Shown: positions 29,265 through 39,238 of the stretch, in pieces
Numbering within the stretch: position 1 is the first letter of the stretch
Layout: every line of letters begins with the position of its first letter
NCBI RefSeq assembly: GCF_030296555.1
Contig: NZ_AP027728.1
Coordinates: 868,001-932,000, forward strand
Direction of reading: 5' to 3'
From: Microbacterium suwonense
Lineage (GTDB): Bacteria > Actinomycetota > Actinomycetes > Actinomycetales > Microbacteriaceae
Length of the DNA: 64,000 bases
The notes under the pieces: generated by a model
Seen by the model: only the letters and a program-made list of their open reading frames with translations
What the model was told of the DNA's origin: nothing
The model's database searches: none
Translations under genes and position numbers: made by a program

Positions 29265-31704
29265 ACGCCCGCGTAGGCGACGATGCCGCGTCGCACGCCG
29301 TCCAGGGCACGCCGGGCCGTACGTGCCAGTTCTGCGTCGTTCGAGACGATGGAGAGCTGGTCGAGAAGGTCGATCGTCTGCTTCGCCCAGCGCACGAAGT
29401 CACCGGCTGCCATGTCGGCGTCGATCAGCACGCGATCCAGGGAGCCGCCGCGCGTCCACGAGTGCATCGCTGCGGCCAGTCCCGGGGCGAGCGGTTCGGT
29501 GCGCGGCAGAGAATTGTCGTGCTCGATGTCGTCCAGCTCGGCCCACAGCCGCATCGTGGCGTCGTAGGCGATGCGGAAGGCACCGCGCGGCAGGCCCTCT
29601 CCCCCATGCCCTGCTCGTCACGGCGAGGCTCGTAGACCAGGCAGCTCGCCATCGCAGCGAGAGAGGGCGCGTCGAGATTGCGCCACAGCCGCTGCCGCAG
29701 CGACTCCGCCACCAGCAGGTCGCGCTCTCCGTAGATACGTCGCATGGTCTGCCCGGCATCCGTCAGTGCCAGGTCGTCGCCGTCGCCCTGCAGGTAGTCC
29801 ACGATCTGCAGCACGTCGATCACGCGGTCGAAGGTGCGCGCGACCGTACCGGTGCGGTTCTCGATCTGTCGGCGGATGCGATCGGTGTCGCGCTTAAGGC
29901 TGTAATAGCGCTCCGCCCAGCGCGCGTGCGCCTCGCGGTCGGGACAGCGGTGGCAGGCGTGACGCTGCAGGCGCGTGCGCAGCGATTGGATCTTGCGCAT
30001 CCGCTTCTCGCGCGCCGCGCGGGGCCCAGCGGCATCCCTGCGGTTCTTCTTCTCCAGATCGCTGAGCTCCCGCCTGATGCCTGCGTAGTCCAGGAAGTCG
30101 CCGTGCTCGCAGTGCATCGCCTTGGCGTAACCCGCCAGCGACTCCTCGGCATCTTTCACCTTGCGGGCAAGGCCGACCACGGCCCTGTCGGCCTGAAACT
30201 GCGCGAACGAGGACTCCAGGATCTCTCGGGCGCGGGCACGGCCGAAGCGATCGATCAGGTTCACCGCCATGTTGTAGGTCGGACGGAAACTGGAGTTCAG
30301 CGGGTAGGTTCTGCGCGATGCCAACGAGGCGACCGCCTGCGGATCCATCCCGTCCGACCACTGGACGACGGCATGCCCCTCGATGTCGATGCCGCGGCGC
30401 CCGGCCCGACCGGTGAGCTGGGTGTACTCCCCCGACGTGATCGGCACCCTGGCCTCGCCGTTGAATTTCTCCATCTTCTCGAGCACGACCGTGCGTGCGG
30501 GCATGTTGATGCCCAGCGCGAGAGTCTCCGTGGCGAAGACGACCTTGACGAGCTTGCGCCGGAAGAGCTCTTCCACGACCTCCTTGAACGCGGGCAGGAG
30601 ACCCGCGTGGTGGGCGGCGACGCCGCGCTCGAGATCGTCACGCCACTGCCAGAACCCGAGCACGTCGAGGTCCTCGTCCTGCAGCGAGCGGGTTCTCTCG
30701 GCGACGAACGCGCGGATCTCGTTGCGCTCGTCCGACGTGGTCAGACGGATGCCGGAGCGACGCACTTGCTGGACGGCGGCGTCGCACCCGACACGGCTGA
30801 AGATGAAGAAGATCGCGGGCAGCAGGTTGGAGCGCTCCAGCAGACGCACCGCCTCGGGGCGGTCCATGCGCTCGCTCCGACCTGGGCGCGGTCCGCGCGG
30901 TGCGTGGCGACCGTCATGGCGACCTCGCCCTCGGCCTTGCCGCCCAGCAAAGCGTTCGCTGCGGGAGTCGCGGGAGGAACGGATGCGGAACAGCTCTCTG
31001 TTCACCTGCGCGGCAGCCGTACCGGCTCGCTCGTCGAACAACGGCAGCAGCCCGTCGGGCACCAGCACGTGCTGCTCCAACGGCACCGGCCTGGTCTCGG
31101 AGACGATCACGTCGGTGTCGCCGCGGACCGTGTCCAGCCAGTCGCCGAACTCCTCGGCGTTGGACACGGTCGCGCTCAGAGAGATCAGGCGCACCTCCTG
31201 CGGCAGATGCAGGATGACCTCCTCCCAGACCGGACCGCGGAACCTGTCGGCGAGGTAGTGCACCTCGTCCATCACGACATAGCGCAGACCGCGCAGCGTG
31301 TCCGACCCGGCGTACAGCATGTTCCGCAGCACCTCGGTGGTCATCACCACGATGCGCGCGCCGCCGTTGATGTTGGTGTCGCCGGTGAGCAGACCGACCT
31401 GGTCGGCCCCATACACCTCGACCAGCTCGCGGAACTTCTGGTTGGACAGTGCCTTCATCGGTGTCGTGTAGAAGGCCTTGTCGCCTGCGGCCTGCATGGC
31501 CAGGTGGATGGCGAACTCGCCGACGATGGTCTTGCCCGCGCCGGTCGGGGCCGCGACCAGCACACTGCGGCCGCGTTCGAGCGCCTGGCAGGCGTCGACT
31601 TGGAACGGATCAAGGCCGAACCGTTGCCCCGCCGCGAAGGCCTGCGTCTGAGGATGCTGGGCCGCGTGCTGTGCTGCTGCGTGGCGCTCAGCCGGCGAGC
31701 TCAT
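29261..31704 (-). CDS. helY: DEVH-box RNA helicase HelY/Mtr4-like (one frameshift)
   Basis: A superfamily-2 helicase of about 814 aa. Walker A APTGAGKT, motif II DEVH (YVVMDEVHYLADRF), motif III SATVSNAEEFGDWL, a long basic insertion (near 30870-30990) and motif VI TGRAGRRGID match actinobacterial HelY. At C5 29601-29605 the frame slips after RRDEQGMG. One more base restores GEGLPRGAFRIAYDATMRLWAELDDIEHD and the tail ending RRGIVAYAGV. It overlaps the tatC 3' end and the lnt start by a few bases, so the genes are translationally linked. Confidence 0.93.
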
Positions 31705-32516
31705 ACGGCAGTGGCGTCGGGATCGAGTCCGGCGGCGATCGTGCGCTTGCGCTTTCTTCGATCGAAGAAGAGCGAGAGGAACGCTGCGGCGAAATACAGC
31801 ACGATCAGGATGCCCGCGAGCAGCAGCATCGATCCGATGTCGGCGGCGGGCGTCGCGATGGCGGCGAACAGCGCCGCGACGAGCACTGCCACACGCCAGC
31901 CCTTCAGCATGGTCTTTCCCGTCATGATGCCTGCGAGGTTCAGCGCCACCATGAAGACCGGCAGCACGAACGAGACTCCGATCACGAGCACGAATTTGAG
32001 GATGAAGTCGTAGAAGTACTCGGCGTTGAGGAAGTTGTTCCCGATATCGGGCACGAAGTTCGACATCACCTCGATCACATGCGGGGCGACCAAGACCGCC
32101 ACATAACCGCCGGTGAAGAACAGCGGGATCGCGCTGCAGACGAAGGCGACCGTGTACCGGATCTCCTTCTTCGTGAGACCGGGGACGATGAACGCCCAGA
32201 TCTGCCACATCCACACCGGTGCAGACAGGAGCAGGCCGATCGACAGCGCCATCCGGATGCGCAGGTTGAATCCGGACGAGATCTTGTCGAAGACCAGCTT
32301 GGTGAACTCTGCCCCACGCTGCTCATTGATGATGGTGATCGGCTGGGTGAGGAAGTTGATCACCGGATCCGTGATGATGAACGCGATCACCATTCCCGCG
32401 GCGAGCCCGATCACCCCGATGATCAGCCGACGGCGAGCCTCGCGAAGGTGCTCGCCGAGCGACATCCGTCGATCGCGCTTCCCCTCTGAAGGCGCGTCGA
32501 CGCTCAGTTCCGTCAC
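31701..32516 (-). CDS. tatC: Sec-independent translocase subunit TatC
   Basis: A 271-aa multi-spanning core of the twin-arginine translocase. MSLGEHLREARRRLIIGVIGLAAG matches the conserved N-terminus, and about six transmembrane segments follow, including APVWMWQIWAFIVPGLTKKEIRY and a C-terminal basic tail. It starts 3 bp after tatA and overlaps helY. TatA and TatC are present here and TatB is not, a common actinobacterial layout where tatB lies elsewhere. Confidence 0.97.
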   Translation of the reverse strand: MTELSVDAPSEGKRDRRMSLGEHLREARRRLIIGVIGLAAGMVIAFIITDPVINFLTQPITIINEQRGAEFTKLVFDKISSGFNLRIRMALSIGLLLSAPVWMWQIWAFIVPGLTKKEIRYTVAFVCSAIPLFFTGGYVAVLVAPHVIEVMSNFVPDIGNNFLNAEYFYDFILKFVLVIGVSFVLPVFMVALNLAGIMTGKTMLKGWRVAVLVAALFAAIATPAADIGSMLLLAGILIVLYFAAAFLSLFFDRRKRKRTIAAGLDPDATAV

Positions 32517-32519
32517 GAC

Positions 32520-32777
32520 CTACGAGGCGCGGGGCGGCGTGTCCTGATCGGCAGGACGCTCAGCCGCTGATGTCGCGGTTCCGGCCGAGGGTGCGGCATC
32601 GGCGCTGGGGACGTCATCCGTCGCGCCGTCTTCCTTCATCGCCTTCATCTCGCCCTTGAACACACGGGCCGACTGGCCCAGGCTCTTCGCCAGCGCCGGC
32701 AGCTTCGCCGCGCCGAACAACAGCAGGATGATGATCAGAATGATCCACAGGTGCGGGCCTGCGAAAAGATTACCCAT
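32520..32777 (-). CDS. tatA: Twin-arginine translocase subunit TatA
   Basis: An 85-aa TatA. A short N-terminal membrane helix (LWIILIIILLLFGAAKLP) with the conserved FG-A-KLP hinge is followed by an amphipathic helix (LAKSLGQSARVFKGEMKAMKED) and an acidic Ala/Ser-rich tail. It lies between pafC and tatC. AAGAGGAGAAATCC provides the ribosome-binding site. Confidence 0.95.
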   Translation of the reverse strand: MGNLFAGPHLWIILIIILLLFGAAKLPALAKSLGQSARVFKGEMKAMKEDGATDDVPSADAAPSAGTATSAAERPADQDTPPRAS

Positions 32778-32808
32778 GGATTTCTCCTCTTGGTGGGTCG
32801 AATTCCGT

Positions 32809-33795
32809 TCAGTCTACCTGTGCGAAACGCGTGCCGGGGACGTTGTAGAGATCGAGTGCGGCCGACGCCCATTCCCTTGTCGCCGAGCGTGCCAGCGGCG
32901 GATCCAGCACTTCCAGCGCGCCACCGAAACGGCCTGCGATCCGCTTGATCCCCCGCGGGTCGGCCATGCTGATCCGCACGGTGACCGTGGAGTCCGCCCG
33001 GTCGATCTCTTCGTGAGGGAACCCGCCCAGCAGCGGGAGCATGCGTTCGGGCAGACGAACGGTGACGGCTCCGGAGACCGTCCCGCTTCCGAAGTCAGTG
33101 GGCACCGGAGCGTCGGCGTGCGTGATCGGGATGTCGGTGAGCTGAGCGTCACTGACACGGTCGAGGTGGAACGTGCGCATGGCCTGGCGCAGATGGCACC
33201 ACCCCTGCAGGTACCACTGACCGTTCGTCATCAGAATCTGGCGCGGATCGACGGTGCGGGTGGTCGGCTCGGCATCCGGTGCCTGATAGCGGAACGCGAC
33301 CGCGACGCGCTCATGCAGCGCGCGCGAGATCACCCGCTGCACTTCAGTGACCTCGACGGGGGCGACCAGCAGATCGGGCGGTGCATCGGCGGACCCGTGC
33401 GACAGCTTGGCCATCAGCCCCGAGACCAGACCCGAGTCGGCGACCGCGGGTACCGATGCCACCAGCTGCAGCCCCGCCAGCAGTGCGGCCGCCTCGCGTG
33501 CCGTGAAGCGCGGCACCCGGCGCAACGCCACATCGTTGGTGATCTCGATGATGTCGTGCTCGTCGAGCAGATCCCAGTCGATGTCGAACATCTCCTGCGG
33601 CAGCTGCCAGTAGCCCGAGTCCCCCGGCAGCCCGATCACGGTCAGCTTCTCGACCATCGTGCGCATCTGAGCGGGGGTCACGCCGAACTCTGCTGCCGCC
33701 TCGTCGAGCGTGACCTGGCCCCGTTCGAGCAGGTAGGGCACCAGGGTCAGATACAGCCGCACGCGGTCGGCGGCCAGAAGAGGGGCAGAGCTCAT
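32809..33795 (-). CDS. pafC: WYL-domain regulator PafC
   Basis: A 328-aa helix-turn-helix plus WYL-domain protein. The N-terminal winged helix (LYLTLVPYLLERGQVTLDEAAAEFGVTPAQMRTMVEKL) precedes a WYL core (GQWYLQGWCHLRQAMRTFHLDRVSDAQL). With PafB it forms the activator of the RecA-independent DNA-damage response in actinobacteria. It overlaps pafB by 4 bp and sits just upstream of tatA, the usual order. Confidence 0.93.
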   Translation of the reverse strand: MSSAPLLAADRVRLYLTLVPYLLERGQVTLDEAAAEFGVTPAQMRTMVEKLTVIGLPGDSGYWQLPQEMFDIDWDLLDEHDIIEITNDVALRRVPRFTAREAAALLAGLQLVASVPAVADSGLVSGLMAKLSHGSADAPPDLLVAPVEVTEVQRVISRALHERVAVAFRYQAPDAEPTTRTVDPRQILMTNGQWYLQGWCHLRQAMRTFHLDRVSDAQLTDIPITHADAPVPTDFGSGTVSGAVTVRLPERMLPLLGGFPHEEIDRADSTVTVRISMADPRGIKRIAGRFGGALEVLDPPLARSATREWASAALDLYNVPGTRFAQVD

Positions 33796-34787
33796 GAGAC
33801 CACTCCCCCGGCGGGATGGGCATCGACGATCGCCTGCAGCCGCTGGATCACGCTCTCGCGCAGCTCTGCCGGCTCGACCACTCGCACCTCTGGCCCGTAG
33901 GTCGCCAGCTCGTCCGCGAAGATGTGCCGGTCGACGTACGGCACCAGGATGCCCTGCGTCGCCGGAACGGCGCGTCGCCCCAGGCGCAGTGCCGCCTCAG
34001 TGCCCGGTGTGATCTCCAGCAGTGCGCGCTGCGAGGCGGCGACCCGGGTGAGCCCCGCCAGAGCACGGTCCGCCGCACCGTCGCGCAGGGCGGGATCGAA
34101 GGTCTGTCCTGTCACCTTCACGTCGCTGATGATGCGGCTGAGCAGGAAGGTCCGCTCGCCGTCGGCATCCAGATCGATTCCGAACAGATGCCACCGTGCC
34201 TCGTACTCGACCAGAGCGAGCGGGCGGACACGACGTCGCGTGGAGGCGTCCTCACCGGGTTTGAGGTAGTCGAACACGACCACGCGGCTGCGCTCGATGC
34301 CCTCCTGCAGTGCGGGGAACGCCGCATCGCGCACGCTGATGCGGGGAGCGAAGCCGATGATCGGCTCATCGCCGTCGATTCCCAGTGCACGGATCTTGCG
34401 CACCCCGGATTGCGCGTCGGATGAGACGGACTCGCTGCTCCAGACGCTTCCCGCCAGACGCAGCACGGCGAGCTCGGCATCGGTGAACTCGATGTCGGCG
34501 GGCAGGTCGTACTCCGCCTGAGGGATGCGGTACCGTGCTTCCCTCAGATCCTGCGGATCCGCAGGATCTCCGATGGTCTCCACCGGCATCCCCAGTGCCC
34601 GCAGCTCGTCCTTGTCGCGCTCGAACATCTTCTCCAGCGAGTCCGACGAGGCACCCGCCTCGCTGCGCTGTCGGTAACCGGAGACGTTATCGAGGATCTG
34701 CTGCTTGGTCAGGCCGATCTCCGTGGCCATCAGCGCCACGACGAGATTCGTGAGGCGCTCCTCCGCAGGGATCTGCGACGGTGTCAT
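33792..34787 (-). CDS. pafB: WYL-domain regulator PafB
   Basis: A 331-aa paralogue of PafC. RLTNLVVALMATEIGLTKQQILDNVSGYRQ is the N-terminal helix-turn-helix, and the WYL domain contains YEARWHLFGIDLDADGERTFLLSRI. PafB and PafC act as a heterodimer. The start overlaps the end of the upstream FKBP-like lipoprotein gene by 4 bp, placing all three in one operon. Confidence 0.93.
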   Translation of the reverse strand: MTPSQIPAEERLTNLVVALMATEIGLTKQQILDNVSGYRQRSEAGASSDSLEKMFERDKDELRALGMPVETIGDPADPQDLREARYRIPQAEYDLPADIEFTDAELAVLRLAGSVWSSESVSSDAQSGVRKIRALGIDGDEPIIGFAPRISVRDAAFPALQEGIERSRVVVFDYLKPGEDASTRRRVRPLALVEYEARWHLFGIDLDADGERTFLLSRIISDVKVTGQTFDPALRDGAADRALAGLTRVAASQRALLEITPGTEAALRLGRRAVPATQGILVPYVDRHIFADELATYGPEVRVVEPAELRESVIQRLQAIVDAHPAGGVVS

Positions 34788-35719
34788 CCCCGGATCAGCT
34801 CCGGAGGGACGATGCCGAGCACGTCGACGACGTAGGCTGTGGCGTCGCGGGAGTCGGAGGCATCGTCGGAGTCACCGGAATCGTCCGGAACCACCACAAG
34901 CAGTTGCGAGCCGACGGTCGCCTTCGCGACCTGCGTCATAACCGCCTCGGGAAGGGTCGTCGCATCGGAGACGACCCGGGAGTCCCAGGATGTGCTCTTC
35001 ATCGACCGGCTGTTCCAGTCGACGGAGGTGTAATTGAACATCGCCACGTCGTCGCCGACCTTTTGGCCAGCACCCTCGATGAGAGTCTGGACCACGGTCT
35101 TCGCCGGTGCGGCGCTGCCGGGAATGATGATGCCCGGACGCCCGTCAGCGGCCCGGACCACGGTCGGCAGACCGCGCGCATCGTTGAAGACATCGCGGCC
35201 GGTCGCCCTGGGCAGCAGGACCTCCTGGATGTCGATGGAGCCGACGACGCTGCCGTCTGCGCTCAGGCCCGCCTGGTCGGCCAGCCCCTCCGGAAGATCG
35301 GATGCGGGGATCGCGAAGGCGACGCGGGATCCCTCCGTGGCGCACAGCAGCGCCTCTCCGTCGCCGCCCAGCTGTGTGCTCATGGTGTCTGCCGACCACA
35401 CGACGGCGGCGGTCTGCAGCGCCTGACCCGTCTCGCCGTTGAGGAGCGTGACCGTGCCGACCACGTTCTGCGCCGACTCCCGCACCGCGGGACCGTCGCC
35501 GACGATCAGGTCGTCGTAGATGGGTTTCGAGGTCACGACCGGCGCGCTCAGACCCACCTGCGGCGAGCCGATGTCACCGCTGGCGTTCACCGACATCCCC
35601 AGAGCGGCTGAGTCACTCCGCTCACAGCCGGCCGTGCTGGATCCCGGCGCGCTCGAGCACCCGGTCAGTACGAGAGCGGACAGGGCGAGGGCTGAGAAGG
35701 CTGCGGTCGTTTTACGCAC
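34784..35719 (-). CDS. FKBP-type peptidyl-prolyl isomerase-like lipoprotein
   Basis: A 311-aa secreted lipoprotein. The GTG start gives a basic n-region, a hydrophobic core and the lipobox LTGC (SALALSALVLTGCSS). Two FKBP-like modules follow, the second with VVQTLIEGAGQKVGDDVAMFNYTSVDW and VGSQLLVVVPDD. The match to FKBP folding catalysts is partial and some active-site aromatics look changed, so isomerase activity is uncertain. A TAGACT hexamer ends 7 nt upstream. It is the first gene of the paf cluster. Confidence 0.8.
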   Translation of the reverse strand: MRKTTAAFSALALSALVLTGCSSAPGSSTAGCERSDSAALGMSVNASGDIGSPQVGLSAPVVTSKPIYDDLIVGDGPAVRESAQNVVGTVTLLNGETGQALQTAAVVWSADTMSTQLGGDGEALLCATEGSRVAFAIPASDLPEGLADQAGLSADGSVVGSIDIQEVLLPRATGRDVFNDARGLPTVVRAADGRPGIIIPGSAAPAKTVVQTLIEGAGQKVGDDVAMFNYTSVDWNSRSMKSTSWDSRVVSDATTLPEAVMTQVAKATVGSQLLVVVPDDSGDSDDASDSRDATAYVVDVLGIVPPELIRG

Positions 35720-35726
35720 GCGCCCC

Positions 35727-35732
35727 AGTCTA
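35727..35732 (-). promoter_or_regulatory. Leaderless -10 hexamer TAGACT, FKBP-like gene
   Basis: On the minus strand TAGACT ends 7 nt before the GTG at 35719 and may drive the FKBP-pafB-pafC-tatA-tatC-helY-lnt string. Confidence 0.5.
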
Positions 35733-36740
35733 TTCCGAAGCCGCGTCGCCCTCACGCGACGCGGCCGCAGCGCGCGCACCGGAGGCGGCCTTCTGCGCCT
35801 CCCGCACGCGCTTGCGAAGATTCTTATCGGTGATCTCACGGTCGCCGACCGCTCCCGGCGTCCACAGCTCCACGTCCTCGTCGCCGTAGCTGGACTTCGA
35901 CGCCCGCCGACGCACCTCGGGCGGCACCGCTCCCGGCGCCAGTCGGCGGGCTGTCAGCAGGAAGCCGGTGTGCGCCACCATTCGATGGTCGGGGCGCACA
36001 GCGAGGCCCTCGACGTGCCAGCCGCGCACCATGGTCTCCGAGGCCTCGGGGTCGGTGAACAGTCCCGTTCCACGGATGTACTCTGCGACCCGAGAGAGCT
36101 GCGTCGCCGTGGCGACGTAGCAGATCACCACGCCGCCGGGCGTGAGCGCGTCGGCGACGACATCGAGGCACTCCCAGGGTGCGAGCATGTCCAGCACGAC
36201 GCGATCCACCGTTCCCGGGCCGTGCTGCGCGGGAAGCTTCTCGACAAGGTCGCCGACGACCACGTTCCAGGTGTCGGGTGTCTCGCCGAAGAAGGTCTCC
36301 ACATTCGCGCGGGCGACATCGGCGAACTCCTCGCGCCGTTCGAAGGAGGTCAGGGCGCCGTCCGGCCCGATCGCGCGCAGCAGAGCGAGCGAGAGCGCAC
36401 CCGACCCGACGCCGGCTTCGACGGTGACGGCGCCCGGGAAGATATCGGCCTGCATCACGATCTGCGCCGAGTCCTTGGGATAGACGATGGCGGCGCCGCG
36501 CGGCATCGACATCGCAAAGTCGCGCAGCAGAGGGCGCAGCGCCAGGTAGTCGTGACCGCTGCTGTTGGCGACGACAGAGCCGTCGGGCTGTCCGATCAGA
36601 TCGCGGTGCATCAGCACGCCGTGATGGGTGTGCAGCTCGCCGTCGGCGCGAAGTGTGATGGTGTGCAACCGTCCCTTCGGACCGGTCAGCTGAACGCGGT
36701 CTCCCTCGCGGAACGGACCGCGGGGCCGGTGAGCGCTCAT
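35730..36740 (-). CDS. trmI: tRNA (adenine-58-N1)-methyltransferase
   Basis: A 336-aa TrmI-type enzyme methylating A58 in the tRNA T-loop. The N-terminal barrel (GPFREGDRVQLTGPKGRLHTITL) and a Rossmann methyltransferase core with the SAM loop VEAGVGSGALSLALL, LTSFERREEFA and VDRVVLDMLAPWE are present. The C-terminal tail is longer and basic. It overlaps the HAD phosphatase by 4 bp. In mycobacteria and relatives this gene commonly lies near paf genes. Confidence 0.93.
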   Translation of the reverse strand: MSAHRPRGPFREGDRVQLTGPKGRLHTITLRADGELHTHHGVLMHRDLIGQPDGSVVANSSGHDYLALRPLLRDFAMSMPRGAAIVYPKDSAQIVMQADIFPGAVTVEAGVGSGALSLALLRAIGPDGALTSFERREEFADVARANVETFFGETPDTWNVVVGDLVEKLPAQHGPGTVDRVVLDMLAPWECLDVVADALTPGGVVICYVATATQLSRVAEYIRGTGLFTDPEASETMVRGWHVEGLAVRPDHRMVAHTGFLLTARRLAPGAVPPEVRRRASKSSYGDEDVELWTPGAVGDREITDKNLRKRVREAQKAASGARAAAASREGDAASE

Positions 36741-37414
36741 CGGGAGTCCTCCTTCGCGAGACGACGATGCAGCGCTCGGATGTCGGTGGTCGTGCGTCCG
36801 ACGAGTGACGGCCACAGCTCGTGCGCCCCGGCCCCGTCGAGCGGGAGGATGTGCGGCACTCCGAGCGTGACAGCACCTGACGCGCGCCCGGCTGCCACGC
36901 CGGTGGCGGAGTCCTCGATCACCACCGCGTCGGCGATGTCGACGCCGAGCAGCTCGGCGGCACGCAGATACGGGTCTGGGAACGGCTTGGGTCGGGGCAC
37001 TTCGTCGCCGCCGAGCACCAGATCGAAGGCGGTGAACCCGATCAGCGACACCACGTCCAGCGCCATGCGCTTCATCGACATGGTCACCAGCGCGGTGCGC
37101 ACCCCGTTCGCTCGCAGATCGGCGAGCAGTTCGCGCGCACCGGGCCGGAACGGCACGCCATCCGCCCGGAGCCGGGAGGCGACGTCGTCGGTGAGACGCT
37201 GCACGATCGCATCCGCCTCCATCCGCACCCCGTACCGCTGCAGCACCCGTGCACTGTCCACGAGGCCGTTGCCGACCAGCTGCAGAGCGTCGTCGTCGGT
37301 CCAGGAGCCCCCATAGGACTCGACGAGTGCGGTCTCGGCGTCCATCCAATAGGGTTCCGTGTCGACGACGGTGCCGTCCATGTCCCAGAGGACCGCAAGG
37401 GGTTCGCTGCTCAT
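36737..37414 (-). CDS. HAD family phosphatase
   Basis: A 225-aa haloacid-dehalogenase-type phosphatase. Motif I is LWDMDGTVVDTEP, motif II threonine/serine in ALVTMSMK, motif III lysine in PRPKPFPDPYL and motif IV in VIEDSATGVAAG, the beta-phosphoglucomutase-like subgroup. Substrate is unknown. The ATG at 37414 is preferred because TAGCAT ends 7 nt upstream. It is coupled to trmI. Confidence 0.88.
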   Translation of the reverse strand: MSSEPLAVLWDMDGTVVDTEPYWMDAETALVESYGGSWTDDDALQLVGNGLVDSARVLQRYGVRMEADAIVQRLTDDVASRLRADGVPFRPGARELLADLRANGVRTALVTMSMKRMALDVVSLIGFTAFDLVLGGDEVPRPKPFPDPYLRAAELLGVDIADAVVIEDSATGVAAGRASGAVTLGVPHILPLDGAGAHELWPSLVGRTTTDIRALHRRLAKEDSR

Positions 37415-37421
37415 TGCACCC

Positions 37422-37427
37422 ATGCTA
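37422..37427 (-). promoter_or_regulatory. Leaderless -10 hexamer TAGCAT, HAD phosphatase
   Basis: On the minus strand TAGCAT ends 7 nt before the ATG at 37414. Confidence 0.5.
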
Positions 37428-37461
37428 GCCGTGCACGCGCGCGTTGCCGGTGTCAGCCGGT

Positions 37462-37467
37462 TAGCCT
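37462..37467 (+). promoter_or_regulatory. Leaderless -10 hexamer TAGCCT, PAC2 gene
   Basis: TAGCCT ends 6 nt before the ATG at 37474, back to back with the HAD promoter. Confidence 0.5.
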
Positions 37468-37473
37468 GGAAGG

Positions 37474-38358
37474 ATGACGGCGCGGGCGCACGGTCCGCAC
37501 GCAGAAGGGGGAACGGTGGACGCTCTCGGGTCACGGATCATCGTCGCCGCGTTCGACGGCTGGAACGACGCCGGCGAAGCCGCGAGCGGGGCGATCGCTG
37601 CGCTGCGTGACGCGTATTCCTACGAGCCGGTGCACTCCGCCGACCCTGAGCTCTACTTCGACTATCAGTACACCCGCCCGTCGACCCGGATGGATGCCGA
37701 GGGGCGCCGGGAGCTGCAGTGGCCGGAGGCCACGCTGTGGCGCCCCACTGTTCAGGTGGACGGACCCGAGCTGTGGCTTCTGGCCGGGTCTGAGCCGGCA
37801 CGCGCATGGCAGGCCTTCGCGACCGAGTTCATCGATGTCGCACTGCGCGATGATGTGACCGGTCTGGTGACCCTCGGTGCGATGATGTCGGACGTACCGC
37901 ACACTCGGCCGATCTCGGTGTTCGCATCGAGCCAGAACGACCGGGTGCGCGAAGCCCATGGACTCGAGAAGAGCGCCTACGAGGGCCCTGTCGGCATCCT
38001 CAGCGTCTTCGAGCATTTCGCTGAGAACGCGGAGATCCCGACCGCGAGCCTGTGGGCGAGCGTCCCGCACTACGTGGCATCCGCGTCGCCTTCCCCGAAG
38101 GCGACGCTCGCGCTGCTCGATCGCCTCGAGGAGCTCACCGCCGTCGGTCCAGCCCGTGAGCACCTGCGCACCGAGGCGGCCGCATGGGAGGCGTCCATCG
38201 ACGCCGCTGCGGCCGAAGACGAGGACATGACGGAATACATCCGTCAGCTGGAGCGCACCCGCGATACCTGGGACTCGCCGGATGCCTCGGGCGATGCGAT
38301 CGCGCAGGCCTTCGAGCGCTACCTCCGCCGGCGCGGCGACGGCCCCGACAAGCGCTGA
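37474..38358 (+). CDS. PAC2 family protein
   Basis: A 294-aa member of the PAC2 (proteasome-assembly-chaperone-like) family. IIVAAFDGWNDAGEAASGAI is the family N-terminus, and LVTLGAMMSDVPHTRP with GPVGILSVFEHFAE are the conserved centre. Bacterial function is not settled; actinobacteria carry several copies. The ATG start is supported by the TAGCCT hexamer; a GTG at 37516 with an AAGGGGG site is an alternative. Confidence 0.87.
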   Translation: MTARAHGPHAEGGTVDALGSRIIVAAFDGWNDAGEAASGAIAALRDAYSYEPVHSADPELYFDYQYTRPSTRMDAEGRRELQWPEATLWRPTVQVDGPELWLLAGSEPARAWQAFATEFIDVALRDDVTGLVTLGAMMSDVPHTRPISVFASSQNDRVREAHGLEKSAYEGPVGILSVFEHFAENAEIPTASLWASVPHYVASASPSPKATLALLDRLEELTAVGPAREHLRTEAAAWEASIDAAAAEDEDMTEYIRQLERTRDTWDSPDASGDAIAQAFERYLRRRGDGPDKR

Positions 38359-38360
38359 GC

Positions 38361-39190
38361 TCAGCGCGGGGTGAGCACCCCGGTCGACAGCAGCACGATC
38401 AGTGCGGTGCCAAGCAGCACGCGGTAGATCACGAACGGCAGGAAGCTGCGCTTGGAGATCCAGTTCATGAAGAACGCGATCACGCCGAGCGCGACGACGA
38501 AGGCGATGCCGGTGGCGGCGAAGGTCTCCCCAGTCCGAAGTACTGGTTCTCGTCGCCGCCGTGCTTGAACAGCTGGTAGAAGCCGCTGCCGAACACCGCC
38601 GGGATCGCGAGCAGGAACGCGTAACGAGCCGCTGCGGCGCGCTCGTAGCCGAGGAACAGCCCCATCGTGATCGTTCCGCCCGAGCGGGATACACCCGGAA
38701 CCAGCGCGAACGCCTGAGCGATGCCGTACGCCACGCCGTGCGGGTAGGTGAGCTGATCGAGCTTGCGCCGCTTGGCCCCCATGTAGTCGGCGATGCCCAG
38801 CAGCAGGCCGAATCCGATCAGCATGATCGCCACGATCCACAGTGATCGCAGTGTGGTCTCGATCTTGTCCTGGAACAGCAGCCCGAGCACGACGATCGGA
38901 ATGCTGCCGAGGATGATCATCCACCCCATCCGGGCATCCGCGTCATCACGCGGGACCTTGCCTGTCAGCGACCGGAACCACTGTCCGATGATCCGGACGA
39001 TGTCGCGCCAGAAGAACACCACCACCGCGGCCTCGGTGCCGATCTGCGTGATCGCCGTGAATGCCGCTCCGGGATCCTCGCCCGATGGCAGCAGGGCCCC
39101 CACGATCCGCAGGTGCGCGCTGGAGGAGATCGGGAGGAACTCGGTGAGCCCCTGGACGACGCCGAGGAAAAGTGCTTCGAGCAGATTCAT
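38361..39190 (-). CDS. uppP: Undecaprenyl-diphosphate phosphatase (one frameshift)
   Basis: A BacA/UppP membrane phosphatase that recycles undecaprenyl diphosphate for wall synthesis and gives bacitracin tolerance. [16 protein letters not shown] and [10 protein letters not shown] are the two catalytic signature motifs, within about eight transmembrane segments. The frame slips at CCCC 38528-38531 after QYFGLG. One more base gives [23 protein letters not shown] and ends at 38361, about 276 aa. I infer a sequencing error in an important gene. Confidence 0.93.
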
Positions 39191-39238
39191 GCGGTGCTTT
39201 CTGAGGGTGGAGCGGCAGTGTCCCCGGACGGATGCCGG

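Noticed and set aside
30868..30990. A frameshift in the basic Arg/Gly-rich stretch of helY
   Set aside because: The frame stays open and rejoins normal helicase sequence (RMDRPEAVRLLERSN); such basic insertions are usual in actinobacterial HelY.
29425..32214. A 929-aa frame joining tatC-antisense-frame sequence to helY
   Set aside because: The part upstream of 31704 is an out-of-frame reading of tatC; helY begins at the ATG at 31704.
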